A stretch of DNA of 64,000 nucleotides from Cohnella lupini (GTDB lineage: Bacteria > Bacillota > Bacilli > Paenibacillales > Paenibacillaceae). Of the stretch, positions 54,915-62,640 are shown in pieces. Location of the stretch: assembly GCF_003386205.1 (NCBI RefSeq), contig NZ_QRDY01000003.1, forward strand, positions 186,001-250,000, given 5' to 3'. The notes beneath the pieces were generated by a model. That model was not told the DNA's origin, searched no databases, and saw only the letters and a list, made by a program, of their open reading frames with translations. Both the position numbers and the translations under genes were made by a program. Position 1 is the first letter of the stretch. Each line of letters starts with the position of its first letter.

Positions 54915-55793
54915 ATGTATCACAAAACGGCGCCGTACCGCGTATTCAACATTTTCAACACTTGTCTCTTGCTCCTTATCGCTATCCTGTGCATCGTTCC
55001 GCTTGTTCACGTGCTTGCGGTATCGTTAAGCGCCAAGTCGGCGGCGGACGCGAACCTCGTGGGGCTGTGGCCCGTCGAATTCTCCACGATCGCCTACGAG
55101 AAAACGATAAGCAATTCCGTGTTCTTAAGCTCCTTATGGATTGCGGCCAAAAGGACGATTACAGGCACGCTGGCCATTCTGCTCGTTGCTTGCCTCGCGG
55201 CATATGCGCTTTCGAAGGAGAACATCCAATTTAAGGGGCGCTCCGTATATGCTTGGCTGTTCATCTTCACGATGGTATTTAACGGAGGTCTTATTCCTTT
55301 CTATATCGTGATTCAAAGGTTGGGGTTGATGGATTCGTTCTGGGTGCTCATCCTGCCCGGCATCGTGAACGTTTGGCTGACGATCCTGCTCATGAATTTT
55401 TTCCGCGGCATTCCGAAGGAACTCGAGGAAGCGGCGCTGATCGACGGTTCGGGGCATTTCGGCATCTTGATTCGCATCTATTTGCCGTTATCTCTACCGG
55501 CATTGGCGACGCTCGGACTGTTCGCGATGGTGTGGCATTGGAATTCCTGGTTCGATGGTTTGCTGTATTTAAGCAAAAAAGAGGACTACCCGCTTGCGAC
55601 TTACTTGCAGACGGTCATTATCTCGAGGGATATGAGCTCGATGAGCTTCAGCAGAACGGAGTTCGACCTGCTTAGCCAGAAGACGCTGAATGCCGCGCAA
55701 ATCTTCATCGGGGCGCTTCCCGTGTTGATCGTGTATCCGTTCCTGCAGAAGTTTTTCGTGAAAGGCCTCGTTATGGGGTCGGTTAAAGAGTAA
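54915..55793 (+). CDS. ABC transporter permease (LplC/YtcP-like)
   Basis: A 292-residue partner permease with six spans. Blocks: FNIFNTCLLLLIAILCIVPL, the EAA loop EEAALIDGSGHFGILIRIYLP (about 175-195) and the C-terminal YPFLQKFFVKGLVMGSVKE, a hallmark of this class. AAGGAGGAGGAGG precedes the ATG. Together with LplB and the binding protein it should import oligosaccharides released from galactan (inference from neighbours). Confidence 0.95.
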   Translation: MYHKTAPYRVFNIFNTCLLLLIAILCIVPLVHVLAVSLSAKSAADANLVGLWPVEFSTIAYEKTISNSVFLSSLWIAAKRTITGTLAILLVACLAAYALSKENIQFKGRSVYAWLFIFTMVFNGGLIPFYIVIQRLGLMDSFWVLILPGIVNVWLTILLMNFFRGIPKELEEAALIDGSGHFGILIRIYLPLSLPALATLGLFAMVWHWNSWFDGLLYLSKKEDYPLATYLQTVIISRDMSSMSFSRTEFDLLSQKTLNAAQIFIGALPVLIVYPFLQKFFVKGLVMGSVKE

Positions 55794-55846
55794 GAGTTCC
55801 CAAGGTTAAAATAAAATCATCGCATCAAGATTCGGAGGTAATAACT

Positions 55847-56893
55847 ATGGCGCGCCATTTTCTAAAAGGCATGGACATCTCGTTTACGGATGAAATCGAA
55901 GCGGGCGGGGGCTCCTATTTCGAGAATGGCGAACAAAGGGATATTCTCGATATATTACAGCGTAGCGGAGTGAACTCCATTCGTTTGCGCATATGGAACG
56001 ATCCGGCAGGCGGATATTGCAATCTGGAACGGACACTCGCGATGGCGAAGCGGATTAAGTCGCGGGGTCTGCACTTCTTGCTTGATTTCCATTATTCGGA
56101 CCGATGGGCGGACCCGGCGAACCAATGGAAGCCGAAAGCGTGGGAGGATCTGAATTTCGACGGCTTGCTCGAGGCGGTTCGAGGGTATACGCATGAGGTA
56201 TTAAGCGCTCTCGCCGAACAAGGAACGTTACCCGACATGGTGCAGGTTGGGAATGAGATTACGCCCGGGATGTTATGGGACGACGGGAAAGTGGACGGGG
56301 AATACGACACGGATGACCAGTGGGAGAAGTTGACGGACCTGGTTAACGCGGGGGTGTCCGCTGTTCGGGCGGTGGATCCGGGCATTGAATTGATGATTCA
56401 TATCGATCGGGGAGGGGATTGGCCCTCCACCCTGAAATTCCTGGAACGGTTCGAACGCCACGAAGTCGATTTCGACGTCATAGGACAGTCCTTCTATCCT
56501 TGGTGGCATGGAACTTTGCGGGACTTGCGGGATAACCTGACCGCGACGGCGGACAGATTCGGCAAACCGATTATCGTCGTGGAGACGGCTTATCCTTGGA
56601 CCTTGGATCAGACGAAAGGCCATTCCTTCATCGTGGGATCGGAAGATCAATTGCATGAGGGTTACCCCGCAACCGTCGAAGGACAGGCCGCTTATTTACG
56701 GGATTTCGCGAAGCTCGTCGCGGACACTCCCGACGGGCTCGGCATCGGCTTTCATTGGTGGGAACCGGCATGGATACCCTCCCAAGAGCAATGGTCCGTC
56801 GGGCATCCCAACAATTGGGCAAACCTCACGTTGTTCGACTTCGAAGGCAACAAATTGCACTCGCTAGATGTCTGCGGTGAATTCGGCGAATAA
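55847..56893 (+). CDS. GH53 endo-beta-1,4-galactanase, cytoplasmic single-domain form
   Basis: A 348-residue GH53 enzyme without signal peptide, binding module or SLH domain. It begins directly with the catalytic fold (FLKGMDISFTDEIEAGGG). General acid Glu137 is in QVGNEITPGM and nucleophile Glu246 in IVVETAYPW. It follows the permease genes by 53 bp after a GGAGG site. GH53 enzymes are normally exported; a cytosolic copy behind an importer suggests that long galacto-oligosaccharides are taken up and cut inside. No GH42 or GH2 beta-galactosidase is seen in this window. Confidence 0.93.
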   Translation: MARHFLKGMDISFTDEIEAGGGSYFENGEQRDILDILQRSGVNSIRLRIWNDPAGGYCNLERTLAMAKRIKSRGLHFLLDFHYSDRWADPANQWKPKAWEDLNFDGLLEAVRGYTHEVLSALAEQGTLPDMVQVGNEITPGMLWDDGKVDGEYDTDDQWEKLTDLVNAGVSAVRAVDPGIELMIHIDRGGDWPSTLKFLERFERHEVDFDVIGQSFYPWWHGTLRDLRDNLTATADRFGKPIIVVETAYPWTLDQTKGHSFIVGSEDQLHEGYPATVEGQAAYLRDFAKLVADTPDGLGIGFHWWEPAWIPSQEQWSVGHPNNWANLTLFDFEGNKLHSLDVCGEFGE

Positions 56894-56919
56894 GCGTGCG
56901 TTATGGGCTATGGATATGC

Positions 56920-57531
56920 TTAAGGCGTGGCTTCGCGATCGCGTTCGATCGGGATTTGGAACTCTCGATCTTCCGATGCCTTGATGGATAAGGCGACATA
57001 AAGACTGCGAGATATGAGGCTTGCCATGCTCATGACGAGATGCAGTCGGGTATTCTGAAGTACATGGTAGCCTAATAGGCCGCCTACGTTCACGATGCCC
57101 GAGATATGGATGTCGCCGACCGGCGTTAAAGATTTATTGACGCCTGCGCCGGGACGCAAAGGACCGTCCACGATCTGCACCGTGCCGATGCTGCCGACGT
57201 TGCCGAGACAGGCATCGATACCGATGACGTAGGGATCGTCGGAGCGTAGGTAGAGCTGCTCTAGCGTATCGTCTAAATTCATTGCGTGAACGGGTTTTTC
57301 CAAAGTGCCGTACAGGTCAAACGATGATGAACGGTATTTGCTAAGCAAAGAACCGGTGAGAGGCCCTAAAGAGTCGCCCGTGCTGCGGTCCGTCCCGACG
57401 CAAAGCACGACGATCCGTTTGCCGGGAGGCAGGGCGCGGAATAATCCGCTCAGCCGATTGGTGAGCCTCGCGGAGGCCGAAGAGTCCGTATAATTAACGA
57501 CGGAGTTGGAATCATTGTAAGATAGAGACAT
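56920..57531 (-). CDS. yyaC: Sporulation protein YyaC (DUF1256)
   Basis: A 203-residue YyaC protein, related in fold to the germination protease and expressed in the forespore in Bacillus. Signature blocks are IVVLCVGTDRSTGDSLGPLTG (about 40-60), PVHAMNLDDTL, VIGIDACLGNVGSIGTV and GVNKSLTPVGDIHISGIVN. It is the clearest sign that the host forms endospores. GAGGTG precedes the ATG. A 15-base palindrome GATACACTATGTATC lies at 57589-57603 upstream. Confidence 0.95.
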   Translation of the reverse strand: MSLSYNDSNSVVNYTDSSASARLTNRLSGLFRALPPGKRIVVLCVGTDRSTGDSLGPLTGSLLSKYRSSSFDLYGTLEKPVHAMNLDDTLEQLYLRSDDPYVIGIDACLGNVGSIGTVQIVDGPLRPGAGVNKSLTPVGDIHISGIVNVGGLLGYHVLQNTRLHLVMSMASLISRSLYVALSIKASEDREFQIPIERDREATP

Positions 57532-57663
57532 TCATACACCTCGCAAGGGCATCATTATTCAAAGTCCGCATAAGACTATTGAAGTTATGATACACTATGT
57601 ATCGCGAGAGTGTTGTCGTTATTTCGTACCAACTTCAAGATTGGGATAATTATTTTTCGACAA

Positions 57664-57708
57664 CAAAAAGGGATCAACTCTCTCCGGTAATCGGAGGGGG
57701 TTGTTCCC
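57664..57708 (-). terminator. Terminator of the small minus-strand gene
   Basis: On the minus strand, GGGAACAAC and CTCCG pair with CGGAG and GTTGATCCC and are followed by TTTTTG. Confidence 0.75.
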
Positions 57709-57777
57709 GTTTTGTTCGTCGCACAATGAAAAGAGGCTACCCTTCGTCTTCGCGATCGACGTGGACAGCCTTTATCT

Positions 57778-58092
57778 TTACGCTAATGGCTTAGCGGCAT
57801 ACTCCGATTTAGCTGAATCGAGCATGGCTTGCCAGTTGTCGAAACTGGTTTCCCGTACGACATGCCGGTCGAATAACTCGCCATGCAGGTTGTCGATTTC
57901 TTCATGCGTCTTGGCGGCGAAGTTGCCCTTTTGCAGAAATTCTTCGAAGCTCTTGAAAGAAGAATGCTTGCTCATGAACCCTTCATTAAATAAGAGATCC
58001 AAAGCAACCAGCTTATTATCTTCTTCGACCGTTTTCTTGCCTTGCAATTCTAACAGTAATTCTTCGAATGAAATCGGCTTCTGTTTTCTCAG
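57778..58092 (-). CDS. Small hypothetical protein with probable CTG start
   Basis: A 104-residue soluble, charged protein with no recognised family. From a CTG at 58092, which has GGGAG nine bases upstream, it begins RKQKPISFEELLLELQGKKT, a natural-looking N-terminus. The first usual start codon in frame, TTG at 58047, has no ribosome site and would cut this off. A stop lies two codons before the CTG. Further on are FNEGFMSKHSSFKSFEEFLQ and a C-terminal LDSAKSEYAAKPLA. The first residues resemble those of FbpB-type small basic proteins, but the rest does not. A proper terminator follows. Confidence 0.65.
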   Translation of the reverse strand: MRKQKPISFEELLLELQGKKTVEEDNKLVALDLLFNEGFMSKHSSFKSFEEFLQKGNFAAKTHEEIDNLHGELFDRHVVRETSFDNWQAMLDSAKSEYAAKPLA

Positions 58093-58228
58093 GTCTTATC
58101 ACTCCCAGGTTATACTTTGCACTCCATCATAACACACCTTCGGAAGATTAGATAATACCAATCGCCTATGAAACCGGGAAATAACGGAATGGCGCTATTT
58201 GGAAGGCTTTCGTCAGTTCGCTGTTTTT

Positions 58229-59137
58229 TTACAATTTAGCGTTTGTTGATCTCGTATCTCTATTTCGATATTCCGTTGGAGTGACGCCGACCGTTTTCTT
58301 GAACACCTTGGAAAAATAATATGGGTCGTCGTAGCCGACATCGTGGGCGATTTGCTGGATCGAATCGGTCGTTTGGCGAAGCTGGTTTTGGGCATGTTGC
58401 ATGCGAAGCAGCTGCAAATAGGTCGTTAAAATAATGCCGGCGTATTTCTTGAAAACGTTGCTAACGTATTCGTAAGTTAAATTCAACGATATTTCATAGA
58501 AGTCTTTTGTTCGCTCTTGAAAATAAGACTCTTCCAGCAAATTGACGATTCTGGGATACGTGAGGAAGGAAGCTGGCAAAGCGGAGTCGATGTTCCTGTG
58601 CTGCAGCGTCTCGTCCGCCAGCTTTTCCAAGATCGTCCAGAGTAGCACAGCGACGCGAATCCTGAAATATCCTTGAGGACGCTCCGTCTCGCGAAGGAGC
58701 TTCTCGAACAAAATCATGATCTCGAACCTGGACGCCGTTTGAAAGCGTTGCGGAATCAATAATCGCGAATGGGTACCGGACGGGGTACGCAGATCGTTCA
58801 TATCGGGCGCAAGCAGGCGGATTTCCGATTCCGTTCGGACTTCGTCGTCGATCGGATCGATATCGGAATCCGACGTGAATTGTACCCAGAAAAACCCGGA
58901 GTGCTCCTCCATGCGCTGCCATCCTTGATGCTTCTGCCACGGAGCCAGCAGCATGAGTTCACCCGACTGCAACGTGGTCCGCTCTCCGTCCACCTCCAGA
59001 TAAACCGGTCCATCAATGACCAATATGAGGTTGTATTGAGGATTGCTATGCATCGTTTGGTAGAATAAGGGATTGCCTTTATGGATATTCGCCCATTTCA
59101 CTTCTAAATAGGCGCGGCTGCTCAAGGAGAAGAACAA
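58229..59137 (-). CDS. AraC-family transcriptional regulator
   Basis: A 302-residue regulator with a cupin-type sensor domain (about 20-115, YNLILVIDGPVYLEVDGERT) and C-terminal helix-turn-helix pair (about 190-295), ending YYFSKVFKKTVGVTPTEYRN. The TTG start has AGAGGTGA about eight bases upstream. It is divergent from the IclR gene; the targets are unknown. Confidence 0.92.
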   Translation of the reverse strand: MFFSLSSRAYLEVKWANIHKGNPLFYQTMHSNPQYNLILVIDGPVYLEVDGERTTLQSGELMLLAPWQKHQGWQRMEEHSGFFWVQFTSDSDIDPIDDEVRTESEIRLLAPDMNDLRTPSGTHSRLLIPQRFQTASRFEIMILFEKLLRETERPQGYFRIRVAVLLWTILEKLADETLQHRNIDSALPASFLTYPRIVNLLEESYFQERTKDFYEISLNLTYEYVSNVFKKYAGIILTTYLQLLRMQHAQNQLRQTTDSIQQIAHDVGYDDPYYFSKVFKKTVGVTPTEYRNRDTRSTNAKL

Positions 59138-59232
59138 TACGGGTCACCTCTATGACGGATATCGTATTCAAGCCTTGGAAATAGAAGCGATAGGAAGAGC
59201 TTGCCGAGCGGCAGGCTCTTTGCGTTCTTCGA

Positions 59233-59261
59233 TTGTACAATAATGATAGGGCTGATATAAT
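59233..59261 (+). promoter_or_regulatory. Promoter of the iclR gene
   Basis: TTGTAC and TATAAT are separated by 17 bp, with TG one base before the -10. The operator palindrome at 59279 lies just downstream, about where transcription would start. Confidence 0.72.
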
Positions 59262-59278
59262 GGTCGAAAAGATGAACC

Positions 59279-59298
59279 GGGTTTATTATGATAAACCA
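59279..59298. promoter_or_regulatory. IclR operator, autoregulatory copy
   Basis: GGGTTTATTATGATAAACCA matches the perfect palindrome upstream of the SDR gene at 18 of 20 positions. It lies 15 bp before the iclR ATG and just after its promoter, suited for blocking its own transcription. Confidence 0.75.
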
Positions 59299-59313
59299 GC
59301 TTGGAGTACTTAA

Positions 59314-60057
59314 ATGGACAACAAATATTGGGTACCCGCAGTAGAGAAAGCCGATCTCATTCTCCGAACGATCGCGGATCGCCCTGGCGAGCTCAGGCTC
59401 ATAGACTTATCGAAGCAACTGCAAATTCATAAAAGCTCCATGTTCTCTCTCTTGAACACGTTAGAGAAATTGGATTGGATTCGGCGGGATAAAGCCGATA
59501 CGTTCAGGCTCGGTCCGTCTCTAGGTTCGCTCGCGGGCGGTTATTTCAAGAATAATGACCTCATTGCTTCGTTTCACCACGAAGCGGCCATAACGAAAGC
59601 CAAGGTAGAAGAGACCATCCAATTGGCCGAGCTTACAGGGAAGGATATTCTCTACTTGGCCAAGGAAGAATTTCCGAGTCCGGTGCGATTGGCATCGGAA
59701 CCGGGAATGCGGCTTCTCGCCCATTCGACCGCGTTAGGCAAAGTACTTCTCGCGGATCTTGCCGATGATCAAATCGAGCTGTTATTAACCGAGGAGCCAT
59801 TCGTTCAGTTAACGCCGCATACGATACGAACCCGCGAGGAACTATTGGGTGCTCTAGTCCAAGCTCGCGAATTAGGTTACGGATTAGACGAAGAAGAAGC
59901 GGTGCTCGGCTTCTGCTGCGTGGCGGTTCCGGTAAGCAAACAAGGCAAAGTCGTATCCGCGATAAGCTGTTCGATGCCCAAGCACCATTGGGAGACGAAG
60001 CGGGAATTCGTCGTCTCCGAAATGCGGAAGCTGGGCGCTCGTCTGTCCTTGGGATAA
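59314..60057 (+). CDS. IclR-family transcriptional regulator
   Basis: A 247-residue regulator with a winged helix-turn-helix (about 8-70, ADLILRTIADRPGELRLIDL and KSSMFSLLNTLEKLDWIRRD) and an IclR effector domain (about 80-245, including HSTALGKVLLADL and CCVAVPVSKQGKVVSAISCS). It begins 15 bp after a palindrome that is repeated before the SDR gene, so it most likely represses itself and the SDR/FAH operon until a sugar-acid or keto-acid inducer binds. A terminator closes the gene. Confidence 0.94.
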   Translation: MDNKYWVPAVEKADLILRTIADRPGELRLIDLSKQLQIHKSSMFSLLNTLEKLDWIRRDKADTFRLGPSLGSLAGGYFKNNDLIASFHHEAAITKAKVEETIQLAELTGKDILYLAKEEFPSPVRLASEPGMRLLAHSTALGKVLLADLADDQIELLLTEEPFVQLTPHTIRTREELLGALVQARELGYGLDEEEAVLGFCCVAVPVSKQGKVVSAISCSMPKHHWETKREFVVSEMRKLGARLSLG

Positions 60058-60069
60058 CAAATACGCAGG

Positions 60070-60098
60070 GCGTCCAACCGGTTGGACGCTATTTTTTT
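60070..60098 (+). terminator. Rho-independent terminator after iclR
   Basis: GCGTCCAACC is followed directly by GGTTGGACGC and a run of eight T. The stem closes on itself with a few bases forming the loop. Confidence 0.88.
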
Positions 60099-60145
60099 TG
60101 TTGTTTATCCAATACGGGGATGTTATCATTTTATTATTGAAAACT

Positions 60146-60165
60146 TGGTTTATTATAATAAACCA
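60146..60165. promoter_or_regulatory. IclR operator before the SDR/FAH operon
   Basis: TGGTTTATTATAATAAACCA is a perfect 20-bp palindrome. It contains the likely -10 TATAAT (60154-60159) and ends 30 bp before the SDR ATG, an ideal repressor position. Confidence 0.85.
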
Positions 60166-60195
60166 TAAAATGATAATGTAGCGGGAGGGGAATTT

Positions 60196-60969
60196 ATGCG
60201 GTTACAAGGAAAGATCGCTTTAATTACCGGATCGGGCTCCGGGATAGGTAGAAGCTCGGCACTGCTTTTCGCGAGGGAGGGAGCTACCGTCGTCGTGAAC
60301 GACTTGGATCCGGTTAAAGGAGCGGAAACGGTCGGGGAAATCGTCCAAGCGGGAGGAGCGGCTATCTTCATCCAAGCGGATGTCACGAATCCGGATTCCG
60401 TTCAAGCGATGGTTAGTCGTATAATGGAAACATACGGCCGCGTAGACGTTCTGTTTAACAACGCGGGCATAAGCGGCGTAGGGGCAATACACGAGGTCGA
60501 GCCGGATGCTTGGGACCGCGTCATGAACGTGAACATCCGCGGAGTCTATTTGCCTAGCAAATACGTTCTGCCGATCATGATGGAACGGTCGTCAGGCTCC
60601 ATTATCAATATGTCCTCTTGCGTGGCGGAGATCGGATTGGCGCGGCGCGCTTCGTATTCGGCGTCCAAAGGCGCTATTCTGGCGCTAACGAAATCGATGC
60701 AGGTCGATTACGCGACTTATGGAATCCGGGTAAACGCTTTGCTGCCAGGAACGATCATGACGCCTTTCGTGGAAAACTATTTGAAAACCTCGTACGAAGA
60801 TCCCGAGGCGGCGATCGAGGCGATCAAGAAGCGTCAGCTAAGCGGCGAGCTCGGGACGCCGGAGGACGTGGCGCAAGCGGCGCTGTTCCTCGCATCCGAC
60901 GAATCTAAATTCATGATGGGTTCCCCGTTGTACATCGATGGCGGAGCCGTGTTCGGTAAAAATGCCTAG
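60196..60969 (+). CDS. Short-chain dehydrogenase/reductase (SDR)
   Basis: A 257-residue classical SDR: cofactor motif TGSGSGIGRSS (about 12-22), Asp-containing VVVNDLDPVKG favouring NAD, NNAGISG, catalytic Ser in IINMSSCVAEIG, Tyr and Lys in YSASKGA, and a C-terminal SPLYIDGGAVFG. Together with the FAH-family gene 15 bp downstream it resembles the last steps of L-fucose or L-rhamnose non-phosphorylating breakdown (2-keto-3-deoxy-sugar-acid 4-dehydrogenase followed by a diketo-acid hydrolase). That assignment is inference. GGGAGGGG precedes the ATG. Confidence 0.92.
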   Translation: MRLQGKIALITGSGSGIGRSSALLFAREGATVVVNDLDPVKGAETVGEIVQAGGAAIFIQADVTNPDSVQAMVSRIMETYGRVDVLFNNAGISGVGAIHEVEPDAWDRVMNVNIRGVYLPSKYVLPIMMERSSGSIINMSSCVAEIGLARRASYSASKGAILALTKSMQVDYATYGIRVNALLPGTIMTPFVENYLKTSYEDPEAAIEAIKKRQLSGELGTPEDVAQAALFLASDESKFMMGSPLYIDGGAVFGKNA

Positions 60970-60983
60970 GAGGGCTTACAGAC

Positions 60984-61883
60984 ATGAAATTATTGAATAT
61001 CATCGATAACGAACAATCTCGCTTAGGAGTTCTAACCGGACAAGGAGTACTGGATATTAAGGCCGCATTGTCCGATTCGTCGAATGAAGGGATTCCGACG
61101 ACCGTTCAGGAAGTACTAGAGGGCGGAGATTCCTCTCTCGCCGCTCTAAGAGTATTCGTAGATGAAGCATTGGCTTCATCCGATAAGTATCGTGCTTTTT
61201 TTCGCGAAGAATCCGGTCTGACGTTGGGATCCTGCGTTACGCATCCTAACAAAATCATCTGTATCGGGTTGAATTACCGCAAGCATGCGGAGGAGACGAA
61301 AGCGGATATTCCGGAATTTCCGATCCTGTTCAACAAATTCAATAACACGTTAGCGGGACACGGGGAGTCTATCCCACTGCCTAGAGTTACGCAAAAAGTC
61401 GATTACGAGGCGGAATTGGTCATCGTCATCGGCAAGAAAGCCAAATACGTATCCAAAGAGGATGCGCTCTCCCACGTGTTCGGCTATTGCAACGTGAACG
61501 ATCTATCCGCCCGCGATCTGCAATTACGCACGAGCCAATGGCTGACGGGCAAATCCTGCGATAAATTCTCGCCTCTCGGCCCTTATCTGGTTACCGCGGA
61601 CGAAGTCGGCGATCCTAACCGATTGGAAATCAAATGTTACGTCAACGGGGAAGTTCGCCAGAATTCGAACACCTCCGATATGATTTTCGCATGCGATGAA
61701 ATCGTTAGCTACGTATCCCAGCATATGACGCTCGTGCCCGGCGATATTATTCTGACGGGAACGCCGGAAGGCGTCGTATTGGGTAAACCGAAAGATCAAC
61801 GTGTTTATTTAAAGGATGGAGATGTCGTTACCGTTCAAATCGAGAAGTTAGGCTCGTTGACGAATACGATGGTGAAAGAATAA
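60984..61883 (+). CDS. Fumarylacetoacetate hydrolase (FAH) family protein
   Basis: A 299-residue FAH-fold enzyme. Family blocks are ICIGLNYRKHAEETKADIPE, the metal-ligand stretch VDYEAELVIVIGKKAKYVSK, CNVNDLSARDLQ, WLTGKSCDKFSPLGPYLVTA and DIILTGTPEGVVLGK. Such enzymes hydrolyse or decarboxylate beta-diketo acids with Mg or Mn. Paired with an SDR under one IclR operator, it may split 2,4-diketo-3-deoxy-L-fuconate or -rhamnonate into pyruvate and lactate (inference). TAGGAGGG precedes the ATG. Confidence 0.94.
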   Translation: MKLLNIIDNEQSRLGVLTGQGVLDIKAALSDSSNEGIPTTVQEVLEGGDSSLAALRVFVDEALASSDKYRAFFREESGLTLGSCVTHPNKIICIGLNYRKHAEETKADIPEFPILFNKFNNTLAGHGESIPLPRVTQKVDYEAELVIVIGKKAKYVSKEDALSHVFGYCNVNDLSARDLQLRTSQWLTGKSCDKFSPLGPYLVTADEVGDPNRLEIKCYVNGEVRQNSNTSDMIFACDEIVSYVSQHMTLVPGDIILTGTPEGVVLGKPKDQRVYLKDGDVVTVQIEKLGSLTNTMVKE

Positions 61884-61927
61884 TCCTATGTTCTTCTTTA
61901 CCTTACCTGGACGATTATGACGAATGC

Positions 61928-61956
61928 TTGTTTGATGAAAACGCGTTTGATATAAT
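61928..61956 (+). promoter_or_regulatory. Promoter of the SRPBCC gene
   Basis: TTGTTT and TATAAT are separated by 17 bp, with TG one base before the -10, 37 bp before the gene. Confidence 0.75.
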
Positions 61957-61992
61957 CTCATCGAACGTTTTCATTCAGCGAGGAGGTTTCAG

Positions 61993-62421
61993 ATGGCCGC
62001 GAGCGTTTCCAGAATCAAGATCTATGCGTCCGCGCATAAGGTCTGGGAAGCATTGACGAAACCGGAGCTTGTTAAGAGATGGCAATACGGCAGCGATCTT
62101 CTTACGGATTGGCAGGAGGGAAGCGACATTCGGTTCCGCAGCGAATGGGACGATAACGTCTACGAGCAATGGGGCAAAGTACTTGAAGTCGTGCCCGAGC
62201 AATTGATCAGGTACAGTCTCTTCGCGCCTCGTCCCGGTTTGGAGGACAAGCCCGACAATTATTTCATCATGAGCTATGTACTGACCGAGCAAGGGAATCA
62301 TACCTTATTGTCTATCGAACAGAACGATAATAGGCCGGAAACCGGCATTCAAGAATCGAGCGAAGACGAAGAAAACGCGGTTTTGTCCGCGCTCAAGAGT
62401 TTAGCCGAGTCAACTATCTAG
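61993..62421 (+). CDS. SRPBCC/AHSA1-family protein
   Basis: A 142-residue START-like (AHSA1/YndB) ligand-binding fold: SRIKIYASAHKVWEALTKPE at the start, KRWQYGSDLLTDWQEGS, then GKVLEVVPEQLIRYSL and a C-terminal long helix (DEENAVLSALKSLAES). The ligand and role are unknown. It has its own promoter and terminator. GAGGAGG precedes the ATG. Confidence 0.87.
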   Translation: MAASVSRIKIYASAHKVWEALTKPELVKRWQYGSDLLTDWQEGSDIRFRSEWDDNVYEQWGKVLEVVPEQLIRYSLFAPRPGLEDKPDNYFIMSYVLTEQGNHTLLSIEQNDNRPETGIQESSEDEENAVLSALKSLAESTI

Positions 62422-62440
62422 CCATGAAATTATTGAAGAT

Positions 62441-62470
62441 CCGACTTCGCGCGATGGGAGTCGGTTTTTT
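62441..62470 (+). terminator. Rho-independent terminator after the SRPBCC gene
   Basis: CCGACT pairs with AGTCGG around TTCGCGCGATGG and is followed by TTTTTT. Confidence 0.8.
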
Positions 62471-62480
62471 GTCGTTTCCA

Positions 62481-62492
62481 GGGGGGGGGGGG
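62481..62492 (+). other. Homopolymer run of twelve G
   Basis: A 12-base G run lies between the SRPBCC terminator and the AraC remnant. No coding frame crosses it, so it is either an assembly weak point or a slippage-prone tract. Confidence 0.8.
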
Positions 62493-62504
62493 AGCCTGTA
62501 TTTT

Positions 62505-62640
62505 TCATGAAGACGTTGCGAAATGCTTGCTTGTCTTAAATCCTAGATCGAGCGCTATATCCGTTATCGGTTGTTCCGTTTCGCGAAGCAGCTTTTCAGC
62601 TTCCTTGACAAAGTGTCGTTCCGCGAACGATGCGGGAGTT
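62505..62640 (-). pseudogene. AraC-family C-terminal remnant
   Basis: The minus strand encodes EAEKLLRETEQPITDIALDL followed by GFKTSKHFATSS and a stop. This matches the second helix-turn-helix of AraC regulators (normally continuing FATVFKR), so both ends are lost. It abuts repeat array B2, whose GGAGCAACTTT end immediately precedes the remnant in the same reading direction. Confidence 0.8.
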
